From 13-2-20CM-66-19 sp036273735 (GTDB lineage Bacteria > Pseudomonadota > Gammaproteobacteria > Steroidobacterales > Steroidobacteraceae): a DNA stretch of 64,000 bases. Positions 55,452-63,844 of the stretch are shown in pieces. Position 1 is the stretch's first letter; every line of letters begins with the position of its first letter. The stretch is from assembly GCA_036273735.1 (NCBI GenBank), contig DASUHA010000025.1, positions 1-64,000 on the forward strand, read 5' to 3'. A program made the translations under genes and the position numbers. The notes below the pieces were generated by a model. The model was not told the DNA's origin. It did not search any database and saw nothing but the letters and a program-made list of their open reading frames with translations.

Positions 55452-57701
55452 ATGGAGCAGGCATTGCGCCTCCTGATCCTGGAAGACGTGGCTGCGGAAG
55501 CCGAGCTCACCGTCAGAGCACTCGAGGCGGCGGGCCTCGACTGCACCTGGCAGCGCGTCGACAGCGAGACGGAGTTCCGCGCGGGCCTGCTTGAGCTGAA
55601 GCCGGATATCATCCTTTCCGATTTTTCCATGCCGCGATTCGACGGCATGTCGGCTCTGGCCCTCGCTGCGGCCGAGGCAACCGATACGCCGTTCATCTTC
55701 GTCTCCGGCACGATAGGCGAGGAGTGCGCCATCGAGGCGCTGAAGCACGGCGCCGTCGACTACGTGCTCAAGAGCAACCTCGCACGGCTCGTTCCCGCGG
55801 TGCAGCGCGCGTTGGCGGAGGCCGCTGCACATCGCGCCCAGCGTCAGGCTGAGGAGCGCGTCGCGCGCCTTACGCGCGTGCTGCAGATGCTCTCCGGAAT
55901 CAATACCGCGGTGGTGCGTGTCCGCAACCGCACGCAGTTGCTGGAGGAAGCCTGCCGGATAGCCCACACGGTGGGCAGCTACGTGTGCGCATTCGTGGTG
56001 CTGATCGATCCGCGCTCGCGTGTCGCCCGTGCGGCGGCCTGGACGGGTGCCGGATCCGACCGGCAGGAGGAGCTCAGCTTCAAGGTAGACGACTCTGACT
56101 GGGGCGAACCCGGCGAAAGCATCACTGATCGCGCGTTGCGCACCGGTGAGACGGCTGTCTGCGACGACATCACACAGGTTACAGGCCCCTGGCGTTACGC
56201 TGACATGCTCGCGGCGCTCGGCATCCGCTGCGTCGCCTCGATCCCGCTCCTCATCGACGATACGCCGGTCGGCGCGTTCACCGTTGGAGGCGGCGAGGCT
56301 GGGACGTTCAGTGAAGAGGAAGTGCGGATGCTGCAGGAAGTCGGCGCCAATCTCTCCTTTGCGCTGCAGTACCTGCACAAAGAGGATGCGGTTCGGTTCC
56401 TCTCCTACTTCGATCCGCTGACCGGCCTTGCCAAACGGTCACTTTTCTGCGAGCGCCTGGCGCGCTCGCTCGGTCGACATGCCGGGGAGAGCCAGGAGGC
56501 CGTGGTCGTCGCTTTCGACGTGGAGAGGCTAGGGGCGATCAACGACTCCCTCGGCCGTCATGTCGGCGATCGGGTGATCCAGTCCGTCGCGGATGCGCTC
56601 AGGCGCAACTTCGGCGGCAGCGAGTGGTTGGCGCATCTCGAGGGCGGCAGCTTCGCCGCCATGGTGTTGGATTGCGCCTCCTACGAGGAGGCGGTGCGGC
56701 TCATCCACGATCGCATCACAGCGGCTTTCGGCAAGCCCCTGACGCTTGCAGGACACGAGGTCACGGTCGCCGTCAGGGCGGGTCTCGCGCGCTACCCGGA
56801 GAACGGCGCAGACGCGGAGGCTCTGCTGCAGAACGCGGAGGCGGCCCTGCACAAGGCGCGCAACACCGGTGAGCGGTTCCTGCGCTACCGTCGGGAGTTG
56901 AGCTCGGAAGTGGCCGATCGACTCGCGCTCGAGCGGCGCCTGCGTGCTGCGCTCGACTGCGACCAGTTCAGGCTGCACTACCAGCCCAAGATCAGCATCG
57001 CGACCGGCGCGCTGGTCGGCGCCGAGGGGCTGTTGCGTTGGGATGATCCGGAGCGTGGTCTCGTCGGCCCGGCGGCGTTCCTGGCGGTCCTGGAATCGAC
57101 CGGGCTCATCGTCGACGTCGGGGAGTGGGTGATCTACCAGGCGGCGCGCGATCTGGCGCGGTGGGGCAAGCTCGGCCTGAAGCCCATACGGCTGGCGGTG
57201 AACGTCTCGCCGCTGCAGTTGCGGGACCCGGAGTTCCTCACGCGGTTCTTTGCCGCCGCGGGGCGGAATCTGGCGGGCGAGCACGGAATCGACATCGAGA
57301 TCACCGAGGGCGCACTGCTCGATGATGCGATGTTCCTCGGACGCACGCTGCAGGTGATGCGGGATGAGGGTGTGCGCGTGGCGATCGATGACTTCGGCAC
57401 GGGCTACTCGTCGCTGAGCCGCCTCGCGGACCTGCCGGTCGACACCCTCAAGATCGACCGCTCCTTCATCAGCCGGCTCGCTGGCGACCGGACGGTGCAG
57501 GCGGTCGTCGGCACTATCGTCACGCTGGCACGCGCGTTCGAGCTGAGCACCGTGGCGGAGGGCGTCGAGCGTGAGGAGGAGCTCGCCCTCTTGAAGACTC
57601 TCGAGTGCGAGCAGTCACAAGGCTATCTGCACAGCCCGCCGGTGCCGGTGGAAGTATTCGAGAAGCTTCTCGGACACAGTCCCGAAACCCTCGTCCGCTA
57701 G
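55452..57701 (+). CDS. REC-GAF-GGDEF(degenerate)-EAL c-di-GMP phosphodiesterase
   Basis: 749 residues, with GGAG and GAGG just upstream. Receiver domain 1-125 with phospho-acceptor Asp57 (ILSDFSMPRFDG); GAF domain about 145-305; GGDEF-like domain about 315-475 in which the active-site loop reads EGGSF, so no cyclase activity is expected; EAL domain about 490-740 with catalytic residues kept (AEGLLRW in place of EALLRW, NVSPLQL, IDDFGTGYSS, LKIDRSF, AEGVE, QGYLHS). It should be a phosphodiesterase activated by a separate kinase, with the GGDEF part perhaps sensing GTP. No sensor kinase is adjacent. The gene ends on a CTAG shared with the convergent regulator. Confidence 0.92.
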   Translation: MEQALRLLILEDVAAEAELTVRALEAAGLDCTWQRVDSETEFRAGLLELKPDIILSDFSMPRFDGMSALALAAAEATDTPFIFVSGTIGEECAIEALKHGAVDYVLKSNLARLVPAVQRALAEAAAHRAQRQAEERVARLTRVLQMLSGINTAVVRVRNRTQLLEEACRIAHTVGSYVCAFVVLIDPRSRVARAAAWTGAGSDRQEELSFKVDDSDWGEPGESITDRALRTGETAVCDDITQVTGPWRYADMLAALGIRCVASIPLLIDDTPVGAFTVGGGEAGTFSEEEVRMLQEVGANLSFALQYLHKEDAVRFLSYFDPLTGLAKRSLFCERLARSLGRHAGESQEAVVVAFDVERLGAINDSLGRHVGDRVIQSVADALRRNFGGSEWLAHLEGGSFAAMVLDCASYEEAVRLIHDRITAAFGKPLTLAGHEVTVAVRAGLARYPENGADAEALLQNAEAALHKARNTGERFLRYRRELSSEVADRLALERRLRAALDCDQFRLHYQPKISIATGALVGAEGLLRWDDPERGLVGPAAFLAVLESTGLIVDVGEWVIYQAARDLARWGKLGLKPIRLAVNVSPLQLRDPEFLTRFFAAAGRNLAGEHGIDIEITEGALLDDAMFLGRTLQVMRDEGVRVAIDDFGTGYSSLSRLADLPVDTLKIDRSFISRLAGDRTVQAVVGTIVTLARAFELSTVAEGVEREEELALLKTLECEQSQGYLHSPPVPVEVFEKLLGHSPETLVR

Positions 57702-58501
57702 CCTCCCGCTGCCTCCTGCGGCTGCTCCGTCATTTTCAACTGCAGGCGGTCTGACCTGCAGAGACTCTCCAACACGGCCCGGAGGCGCCGGGCGTCGTCA
57801 ACCAGAATGGCGCGCACCCTGAGGAGCGGTGAGCCGAGCGGCACTTCGAGTACACGTGCGGCGGCGGCATCGGCCGGAATCGCTCCCACCGAGCAGGACA
57901 CCATCGCCGTCGGCGGCCCCAGGCGGTCCAGCATCATCATCACGGATGCCCGGCTCGGGATGGGCCTGCGGATGTTGAGGCCGATGGCCTCCGGCAGATA
58001 GGTGCGGGTCAGTGACAGCGGCTCACCCTGACTGCATCGCAGCCGCTCGAGGAGGTATGCCGTGGAGCCCAGTTCGGCAGCGAGTGCGCGCAGCGGCGCG
58101 GGAACGGGTGCCGGATTGAATTGCAGTACCGTCGTCGTGGTGCAGGACGCGAGCGCAGCCAGGCTCTCGGGAAGCGCGCTCAACTCGAAACAGAGACGTG
58201 GTACGGCCCGCTGTGGGCGCGCGTAGGTCCCACTCCCGCGGCGGCGCACGATGCGTCCCTCGCGCTCCAGCCGACCGAGCGCCCGGCGTACCGTCGTCCG
58301 GGACAGCTCATGTTGGGCGCAGAGCTGGGGCTCGCTGGGTAGCGCGCTCTCGGGGCCGATGGTGCCGTCCTGAAGCGCGGCCGAGAGCAACTCGTACAGG
58401 CGGTAGTAGCGGGCCACGCCCTTGTCCAGGCGCCGGCTCGCGAGCCTGTTCTCCCTTCTGGGTGATGGCCTCGAGCGCCGTGAGCGGGTTTTCGAGGCCA
58501 T
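57698..58501 (-). CDS. GntR/HutC-family regulator with UTRA domain (paralogue 1)
   Basis: 267 residues from ATG 58501. A basic lead (RSRRSRPSPRRE) is followed by the GntR winged helix (RYYRLYELLSAALQDG, LPSEPQLCAQHELSRTTVRRALGRLEREG, RRRGSGTYARP) and a UTRA effector domain (SLTRTYLPEAIG, LRVRAILVD). It lies 7 bp downstream of a close paralogue. UTRA domains usually bind sugar phosphates, histidine-derived or aminated ligands; the target here is unknown since no catabolic operon adjoins. Confidence 0.85.
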   Translation of the reverse strand: MASKTRSRRSRPSPRRENRLASRRLDKGVARYYRLYELLSAALQDGTIGPESALPSEPQLCAQHELSRTTVRRALGRLEREGRIVRRRGSGTYARPQRAVPRLCFELSALPESLAALASCTTTTVLQFNPAPVPAPLRALAAELGSTAYLLERLRCSQGEPLSLTRTYLPEAIGLNIRRPIPSRASVMMMLDRLGPPTAMVSCSVGAIPADAAAARVLEVPLGSPLLRVRAILVDDARRLRAVLESLCRSDRLQLKMTEQPQEAAGG

Positions 58502-58508
58502 GCGGGTC

Positions 58509-59279
58509 TCAGCTCCGCTTACCCGTGGGGTATCGACTGGAGTCCCGGACCTCGATCGACGTGCGCGCCTCGTAGCGATCGGGGCGATAGGAGAAGTTGA
58601 TGTACGCCAGGATGCGGCCCCGCGGGTCGCGTGCAACTGCGCGGACGTTGAGCACAGGTGCGCCGATCGCAAGTCCCAGACTGTTGGCGGCGAGCGGGTC
58701 GGCCGGCTGGGCGGCAAACTCCCGCTCCAGACTCGAGCTGCGATACCCGAGGGTGGCGAGCAGCGGCAGGATGGCGCCCGCTTTCGCATCCAGGTGCCGC
58801 CGCGCCAGCCGCGCGCCGACCTCCTGCGGCAAATAGGCGCTCGCGAGCACTACCGGCTTGCGCTGAAGGTAGCGGATCTGCCGGATGAGCAGCGTCGTAT
58901 CACCGAAAGCAGGGCGCTCGCTCTGGAGGAACCCGGGCGTAGTGACGTGCTCGAAGGCAATGGTGCGGCTGGTCGTCCCCGCCGGCAGGCCGGCCGTGCC
59001 AACGAGCATCGGCGAATGCTCAGGTGCAGTGTCGGGCTCGCTGCCACGGCGGGCGTAAGTGCCGCTGCCCCGCCTGCGTACGATGCGGCCCTCCGCCTCG
59101 AGCCGCGCCAGTGCGCGCCGGACCGTGGATCGCGAGACCGCATAGTCTTTCATGAGCTGCGGCTCGCTCGGCATCGGTTGCGCCGTGTCGAAGCGCCCGT
59201 CTGCCAGGGCCTGGGACAGCACGCTGTAGAGCCGCAGATACCGCGAGACTCCTGCCCCTTTGTTGGGTTTGGTCGTCAT
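58509..59279 (-). CDS. GntR/HutC-family regulator with UTRA domain (paralogue 2)
   Basis: 256 residues from ATG 59279. Similar architecture: SRYLRLYSVLSQALADG, PSEPQLMKDYAVSRSTVRRALARLEAEG, RRRGSGTYARRG, then a UTRA domain (LASAYLPQEVG, LNVRAVARDPRGRILAYINFSYRPDRYEA, typical ligand-binding end). It shares its HTH pattern with paralogue 1, so the pair is a tandem duplication. The 263 bp between its start and the tRNA gene hold no ORF I would call; a minus-strand TATACT at 59306-59311 could be its -10. Confidence 0.87.
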   Translation of the reverse strand: MTTKPNKGAGVSRYLRLYSVLSQALADGRFDTAQPMPSEPQLMKDYAVSRSTVRRALARLEAEGRIVRRRGSGTYARRGSEPDTAPEHSPMLVGTAGLPAGTTSRTIAFEHVTTPGFLQSERPAFGDTTLLIRQIRYLQRKPVVLASAYLPQEVGARLARRHLDAKAGAILPLLATLGYRSSSLEREFAAQPADPLAANSLGLAIGAPVLNVRAVARDPRGRILAYINFSYRPDRYEARTSIEVRDSSRYPTGKRS

Positions 59280-59542
59280 TCTTGTTAGAGGTAGCCCCCA
59301 CGGACAGTATACCTTCTGCTTGGGCGCGGCTGGAGGTCGGATGGGCCAGGGCGCCCACCCGTCGAGCGGCAGAGCCCCGAAATCAGGGGGCAACCCGGTG
59401 AACGGGGGGACTACCCTGCCGCACGGGGCTTCCCGCGGCCGGGTTGACACTCGCGGCGGCCCCCAAGGACAATGCGCCCCCCTCCTGGCAGGCCGCCCGC
59501 ATTCGATCCGGAATGGCGGCGCGCGCTGCCGCGAAGAACCGT

Positions 59543-59619
59543 GGAAAGGTAGCTCAGCTGGTTAGAGCACGGCACTCATAATGCCGGGGTCGAGGGTTCG
59601 AGTCCCTCCCTTTCCACCA
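59543..59619 (+). tRNA. tRNA-Met, elongator type (anticodon CAT)
   Basis: 77 bases with encoded CCA. Acceptor GGAAAGG/CCTTTCC, D-arm AGCTCAGCTGGTTAGAGC, anticodon stem CGGCA/TGCCG around CTCATAA (CAT), variable GGGGTC and T-arm GAGGGTTCGAGTCCCTC. The GGTTAGAGCA...GGGGTC pattern fits the elongator tRNA-Met; the tRNA-Ile2 (lysidine) alternative cannot be fully excluded. It is the integration site of the element to its right. Confidence 0.93.
59562..59619. other. Candidate attachment site (attL) in the 3' half of the tRNA gene
   Basis: The integrase stop lies inside the tRNA and the element extends to the right, so the recombination core should be in this tRNA segment. The matching direct repeat (attR) is not found in the window and is expected beyond 64000. 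Confidence 0.6.
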
Positions 59620-60752
59620 GAATCAAAGGCGTGCGGGTCGTTATCTAACACCTCCTCCCCCACTTTGACACTTTCTTTGCGGGGATCCGGGCTAAGCAGC
59701 GTCCGATTGGCGTACGCCGCGAGGTGGCCAGGGTCGGGGTGGGAGTAGCGCTGGGGCATCTGCAGGTCCGCCCAGCCGCCGAGTTCCTGAAGCATCCGCA
59801 GCGGGGTCCCGGCCTGGGTCTGCCAGCTTGCCCACGCGTGCCGCATGCTGTGGAAGGTGACTTTCTCCAGTCCGGCTGCTTTGCATTCACGCCGCCACAT
59901 CGCGGTGGTCACCTTCTGGATCGGCGCTCGTCTGCGGTACACGAAGACGTATCGGTGGACTTCCGGAGACCATAGATCGGCCGCCTCCTCATGTTTTGTG
60001 TGCCATCGCTCGAGGACCGCGATCGCATCGTCGTTGAGCGGCACGGGGATGGGCTCGCCGCTCTTGGTCAAGTAGCCCGGCACGAAGCAACAGCGGCGCT
60101 CCAGGTCAATGCGCTCCCACTCGAGTCCGGCGACGTTGGATTTCCTCAAACCAGTCGCCAGGGCGAAAATCACCATGTCTCGCGTGTGCTCGGGAAACCG
60201 GTCGAGAAGCAGGCGAGCCTGATCCCGTGTGATCCATTTCGGCTCGACCTTGTCCAACTGGAACCGCGGAATGTTCGGCGCGCGAGGGATCATCTTCTTC
60301 CAATCATCGGTCGCGCAGCGGCTGAGGATGGCGCCCGCGACTGCGAGTACGCGATTGCAGGTCGATTTCTTCCACATCCCCTTCGTCTTTCTCCCATTGC
60401 CTTTGCAGGCTCGCACTTCCAATAGGGACCGAATCTTCAGCAGGCAGTCATAATCGACTTCGACCAATGGGTCATCAGCAGCGATGTATTCGTTCAGGAC
60501 ATCCAGCGAGCGCTTCGTGCGATCCCACGAGCGTTGCCCGGAGTTCTCCGTCGTGAATTTGGCCACGGCGTCGGCCCAGGTCCAACGCTGCTCACCGAGT
60601 TTGATTTGCCGCCAGAGGTCGTCCTGGAGCTGCTTCTCTAGCTCCTGGGCGGAATGCCTATCTCGTGTGCGAGACGAGCGTCTAACCTCGACGCCAGCGA
60701 TCTCGAATCGGATTTGCCAGTACGGGGAATTCGAGGACTTATAGAGGGGCAT
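59562..60752 (-). CDS. int: Tyrosine-recombinase integrase, 3' end overlapping the tRNA
   Basis: 396 residues. Phage-type integrase: SAM-like core-binding domain (TWADAVAKFTTENSG), catalytic Arg in ATGLRKSNVAGL, Lys region YLTKSGEPIPV, the HxxR box FHSMRHAWAS and the Tyr nucleophile in MPQRYSHPDPG. The last 19 codons including the stop are the antisense of the tRNA (GGTRTLDPGIMSAVL), so integration rebuilds the end of the gene. Start ATG 60752 is inside the excisionase-like gene in another frame. Confidence 0.95.
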   Translation of the reverse strand: MPLYKSSNSPYWQIRFEIAGVEVRRSSRTRDRHSAQELEKQLQDDLWRQIKLGEQRWTWADAVAKFTTENSGQRSWDRTKRSLDVLNEYIAADDPLVEVDYDCLLKIRSLLEVRACKGNGRKTKGMWKKSTCNRVLAVAGAILSRCATDDWKKMIPRAPNIPRFQLDKVEPKWITRDQARLLLDRFPEHTRDMVIFALATGLRKSNVAGLEWERIDLERRCCFVPGYLTKSGEPIPVPLNDDAIAVLERWHTKHEEAADLWSPEVHRYVFVYRRRAPIQKVTTAMWRRECKAAGLEKVTFHSMRHAWASWQTQAGTPLRMLQELGGWADLQMPQRYSHPDPGHLAAYANRTLLSPDPRKESVKVGEEVLDNDPHAFDSGGKGGTRTLDPGIMSAVL

Positions 60753-60925
60753 GAGCGAAGATTCTCTCTAGTCCTGCCTTGCAGCCATTCCGAGAGTGTT
60801 GCTTCATCGTAGCGCCAGGCTTTGCCGACTTTCGCTGCGGGGATCTCACCACGGGCAGCCATGGCGCGTGCCGTCTTGGGCTTCACGCCAAGAAATACGC
60901 CAGCTTGGATGGCATCCCATGGCAT
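60638..60925 (-). CDS. Excisionase-like helix-turn-helix protein
   Basis: 95 residues from ATG 60925. The N-terminal half is a MerR/Xis-like winged helix: FLGVKPKTARAMAARGEIPAAKVGKAWRYDEATLSEWLQ. Its 3' part (about 115 bp) overlaps the integrase start in another frame, as in many temperate elements, so the two are likely co-expressed and directionality is set by the excisionase. The downstream half of the protein, being in the overlap, has no recognisable domain. Confidence 0.8.
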   Translation of the reverse strand: MPWDAIQAGVFLGVKPKTARAMAARGEIPAAKVGKAWRYDEATLSEWLQGRTRENLRSCPSISPRIPRTGKSDSRSLASRLDARLAHEIGIPPRS

Positions 60926-61139
60926 CGGTCGCTAGCATCCGTCCTCGCGCCGCTTGGAACCAGCAGTGCTCCGTGCGACCTACAGCGGAATCAGCCGATG
61001 CAGGTAGGAGGCGGGTGACGGGCCGACGAATCGTTTTGGCGCGGGCTGCAACAGCCAGAGGCGCCTTGCAACGGAATGCGCCTGCCGTACTGAACGCTAG
61101 TCCCATGGTGCTCGTACTAGGCCAGGGTGGCGGGAAGCC

Positions 61140-61385
61140 CTACTTTTCCACGGAACTCGGCGGCCGCAGGACACCCGCCTCGATCTCCCGCAGGAGCTCG
61201 CGCACTTCGTCGGCCGTGCACTGGCGCTCGTCGAGGAGCGCCCCGAGCAATCCCTCGAGGTAGGTGCCTATCGCGACAGCGACGGCGCCCGGCGGGTAAC
61301 GGTCGAGCGCCATGACGAGTTCGTCCAGCTCCTCGATGCATTCCTCGACCAAGGCGTCATCATTCGTCTCATCCGTCGGGGACAT
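61140..61385 (-). CDS. Small acidic hypothetical protein
   Basis: 81 residues from ATG 61385 with a good GGAGG a few bases upstream. Highly acidic helical composition (DALVEECIEELDELVMALD, CTADEVRELLREIEAG). No known domain. It lies between the SANT-like gene and the excisionase on the same strand, so it may be the third gene of an early operon of the element. About 210 bp from here to 60926 hold no gene. Confidence 0.6.
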   Translation of the reverse strand: MSPTDETNDDALVEECIEELDELVMALDRYPPGAVAVAIGTYLEGLLGALLDERQCTADEVRELLREIEAGVLRPPSSVEK

Positions 61386-61426
61386 GGGACCTCCCCTTCG
61401 GCAGTACGCGCCGGGTGGCTATGTAG

Positions 61427-61804
61427 TCACACCTGGCCTGTAAAGCCTCCACGGGTGGTGCGCTGCTCTGCCGTGATGAGACCTAGCTTTTCCAGCCGTG
61501 CCTCGATAGCGCGCAGCGTTCGTCCATGCTCGTGCGCAAGGGCGACAGGGGAGGCTCCCTTCTTGAAGGCGGTGACGAGCCTGCTTTCCTCCTCGGTCGT
61601 CCATGCGCGACCTACGTTGTCGGGCAGCTGCGCGCGTCGCAACGCGCGGGCGGCCGTCTGCTCGAGCGCGGAGAGACCGGCCAGCAATGCTCTCAGCACT
61701 TCGGCTTGCTGCAGCACCGTCTCGCGCGGCAATTCCTCGCCCGTGACGGGGTCGATCCCCTGGATGAGTGACTGCAATATCTGTCTCGCCCTGGTCTGTT
61801 GCAT
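61427..61804 (-). CDS. SANT/Myb-like small DNA-binding protein
   Basis: 125 residues from ATG 61804, GGAG 8 bases upstream. The N-terminal segment (TRARQILQSLIQGIDPVTGEELP) is a conserved element-borne signature; the C-terminal segment (RAWTTEEESRLVTAFKKGASPVALAHEHGRTLRAIEARLEKLGLI) resembles a SANT-like helix-turn-helix. Divergent from the XRE gene and flanked by operator repeats, it is probably a controlled early gene or a regulator of the element. Confidence 0.7.
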   Translation of the reverse strand: MQQTRARQILQSLIQGIDPVTGEELPRETVLQQAEVLRALLAGLSALEQTAARALRRAQLPDNVGRAWTTEEESRLVTAFKKGASPVALAHEHGRTLRAIEARLEKLGLITAEQRTTRGGFTGQV

Positions 61805-61890
61805 GATGGTTTCTCCGAGGTCCAATCGGCATATCTGACGGGTCGGGCGCCGGCGCGACCGCTGCGCTGGCGGCGGTCGATGGACGCGCA

Positions 61891-61965
61891 TGATACTAAA
61901 ATCGTATCAGCCGGGGATGATACGCCTGATACTGTTTTCGTATCAAGAGGGGTGATACGGTATTA
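61891..61965. promoter_or_regulatory. Operator array of TGATAC/GTATCA palindromes
   Basis: Two 19-bp palindromes with equal spacing, TGATAC-N7-GTATCA at 61891-61909 and 61927-61945, plus TGATAC half-sites at 61918-61923 and 61953-61958 (the last followed by GGTATTA). They lie between the divergent SANT-like and XRE genes, about 50-110 bp before the XRE start, and probably bind the XRE protein, as in a phage-type switch. Confidence 0.72.
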
Positions 61966-61996
61966 GGAGCACCTCCAGAATCATTTCGGGGGTGTC

Positions 61997-62224
61997 ATGA
62001 AGTATCCCGCCCGCCAGCGGGCCATCGTCTCCGCTCTTCGCAGGGCGCGCGAAGCGGCCGGCCTATCTCAAAGGCAACTATCAGAGAAGCTGCGCGAGCC
62101 GCCGAACTGGATTCAGCGGATCGAGTCGCTCGAGCGGCGGGTGGACGTGGCCGAGTTCATCGCGATTGCGGGGGCGGTCCGGGCCGATGCCGTGGAGCTG
62201 CTTCGGGAGGCGCTTGGGCCCTGA
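61997..62224 (+). CDS. XRE-family repressor-like protein
   Basis: 75 residues from ATG 61997 (GGGGG just upstream). Single HTH: SALRRAREAAGLSQRQLSEKLREPPNWIQRIESLERRVDVAEFIAIAGAV. It lies directly behind the operator array and is the obvious candidate for the DNA-binding partner. Confidence 0.85.
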   Translation: MKYPARQRAIVSALRRAREAAGLSQRQLSEKLREPPNWIQRIESLERRVDVAEFIAIAGAVRADAVELLREALGP

Positions 62225-62270
62225 TCCCGAGACACGAACCGCCCAACATAGCGTGATCAGACGGAGCCGT

Positions 62271-62588
62271 ATGACCGTGAACAATAGAAAGAATCTCAAG
62301 CATGGAGCAATGGTTAAGATTCGTGCTGTCCAAGAAGTCCTACGCCGGTGGGATCCTATTAACGTTGCTCCAAGTACCGTCGCCCCTGCAGACGAATACG
62401 AAAGCTACGCGCCTCATATTGTCTCGATGGTGGAGGGCGGCTGCACAATCGACGATCTCGCGGCACATCTTGAGCATCTTTGCGTGCGGACGATGGGCCT
62501 TGGCCCGAGTTCAGCTCAGAGCCGGTCGCACAGCCTCAAGTTCACCGCACAGATTGTCGACAAATTGCGCCCGGTCAATTCTCCGTAG
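62271..62588 (+). CDS. DUF1871-like small protein
   Basis: 105 residues from ATG 62271 (GGAG upstream). The pattern VQEVLRRWDPINV, DEYESYAPHIVSMVEGG and IDDLAAHLEHL is that of DUF1871-like proteins, whose function is unknown; they are often found near toxin loci, which is only a weak hint. First of three or four consecutive plus-strand cargo genes. Confidence 0.65.
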   Translation: MTVNNRKNLKHGAMVKIRAVQEVLRRWDPINVAPSTVAPADEYESYAPHIVSMVEGGCTIDDLAAHLEHLCVRTMGLGPSSAQSRSHSLKFTAQIVDKLRPVNSP

Positions 62589-62617
62589 AGCCGATCGCGA
62601 AGGGAAATTCCAGGCAC

Positions 62618-63457
62618 ATGTCCAGCTATACCCTTAAGTACGCTGCAACGCGCGGGGAAATCTGGCGATGGTACTGGCGCGCCTGGGCAAGGCCAGCTGG
62701 ACTGTGGCGTCATCACGTAGCTTACGGAGTGGTGGCGGCATCCGCGGCCGCATTGGTAAATGGCCTCGATTGGTTGTCGTCTGTAGTTCTCGGACTTGCG
62801 GCCGTGCTCTGCTGTATTGCGCTTCTACCTCTGTGGCCGCAGGTCCGGTATAAGCCACAAGTTCGCACACTTGAGCTTGATGAGTCTGGGTACAGGACAT
62901 CCATCGGTCGCCTCAACGGAACCCGCCGATGGTTCGAGGTTCAATCCGTCCACGATGACGGCAATACCCTCGTTATAACCACGCGCAACGGAAGCGCAAT
63001 GATCATTCCGCGCCGAGCCTTTAGCGAAGGAATTGACCGTGAGCGATTTGTGGCCGACATCGAGGCATGGCACAGGCGTGCGGCAGCTCCCACAAGGGAC
63101 CTTAATCTGACCTGGAAAAGCGCCTCTGTCCATGTGACGTCCAGAATTATCGGGCGATACGCGTGGACTACCGCATCGATTGACGTGTCGGTCAACGGGA
63201 AGACTGTTCTAAGATCAGGCGGCGTGATGAAGATTACTGGCGGTACCGTCTCAACTTTCGAACATGAAGGTACGTCTCACAAGGCTGCTCTGAGCTGGGG
63301 TAGGATTTCGTTGCGCTCGTTCCCATTTCGCCTCGAAATCGACGGCGACCTCATAGCTGATTCTCGCGTATTTGTTTCAAACTGGTGGGTCGCCTATTGG
63401 CCCCTCGCGGCGGTATTTATATTCGCGCTCCTCTGGAGGATTCTTGGCTCGCATTGA
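62618..63457 (+). CDS. Membrane protein with YcxB-like domain
   Basis: 279 residues from ATG 62618. TM segments at about 33-50 and 54-72 (VAASAAALVNGLDW, VVLGLAAVLCCIALLPL), then a YcxB-like segment (LELDESGYRTSIGRLNGTRRWFEVQSVHDDGNTLVI, IIPRRAF), a beta-rich region and a C-terminal TM (YWPLAAVFIFALLWRIL). GC is lower than in the core genes. Function unknown; possibly a membrane effector or its partner. Confidence 0.65.
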   Translation: MSSYTLKYAATRGEIWRWYWRAWARPAGLWRHHVAYGVVAASAAALVNGLDWLSSVVLGLAAVLCCIALLPLWPQVRYKPQVRTLELDESGYRTSIGRLNGTRRWFEVQSVHDDGNTLVITTRNGSAMIIPRRAFSEGIDRERFVADIEAWHRRAAAPTRDLNLTWKSASVHVTSRIIGRYAWTTASIDVSVNGKTVLRSGGVMKITGGTVSTFEHEGTSHKAALSWGRISLRSFPFRLEIDGDLIADSRVFVSNWWVAYWPLAAVFIFALLWRILGSH

Positions 63458-63490
63458 TAATTCTTTATGGGGCACACAGAAGGTCACCGC

Positions 63491-63799
63491 ATGTCTAGTG
63501 TAGCCCGACGTGAACTTGTCGGAGAGAGGGCCGATGGAGAGCGTTTCAATATCGTCATTCGCATTGGCATGCCTTATGTGGTGAATGACGTGTCATGGGC
63601 ATGTCCTGTTGCCGTTGATGGCGTCGACCAGAAACTGGCGGACATGCATGGAATTGACTCGTGGCAGGCTATGCTGCTAGCCATTAGTCTTGTGCGGAGC
63701 CGGTTGGAACACTTTCTGGAGACCGGTGGCAAGCTTTACTGGCCAGACAATCTGTCCTTGGAAGTCACGTTGCGTGACATTTTTGGCGGGTGTGCTTGA
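63491..63799 (+). CDS. DUF6968-like small protein
   Basis: 102 residues from ATG 63491. The pattern VARRELVGERADGERFNIVIRIGMP, SWACPVAVDG, GIDSWQAMLLAISLVRSRLEHFL is that of DUF6968-type proteins, a family I associate with immunity-like roles but without proof. It begins 33 bp after the YcxB-like gene. Confidence 0.6.
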   Translation: MSSVARRELVGERADGERFNIVIRIGMPYVVNDVSWACPVAVDGVDQKLADMHGIDSWQAMLLAISLVRSRLEHFLETGGKLYWPDNLSLEVTLRDIFGGCA

Positions 63800-63844
63800 C
63801 GTTCATATTCCGGGAGCGGTCGCTCAGAATAAGCGGAGGCGCGG

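Noticed and set aside
59543..59619. Formyl-Met initiator tRNA
   Set aside because: The G1-C72 pair is intact and the anticodon stem lacks the three G-C pairs typical of initiators; the elongator pattern fits.
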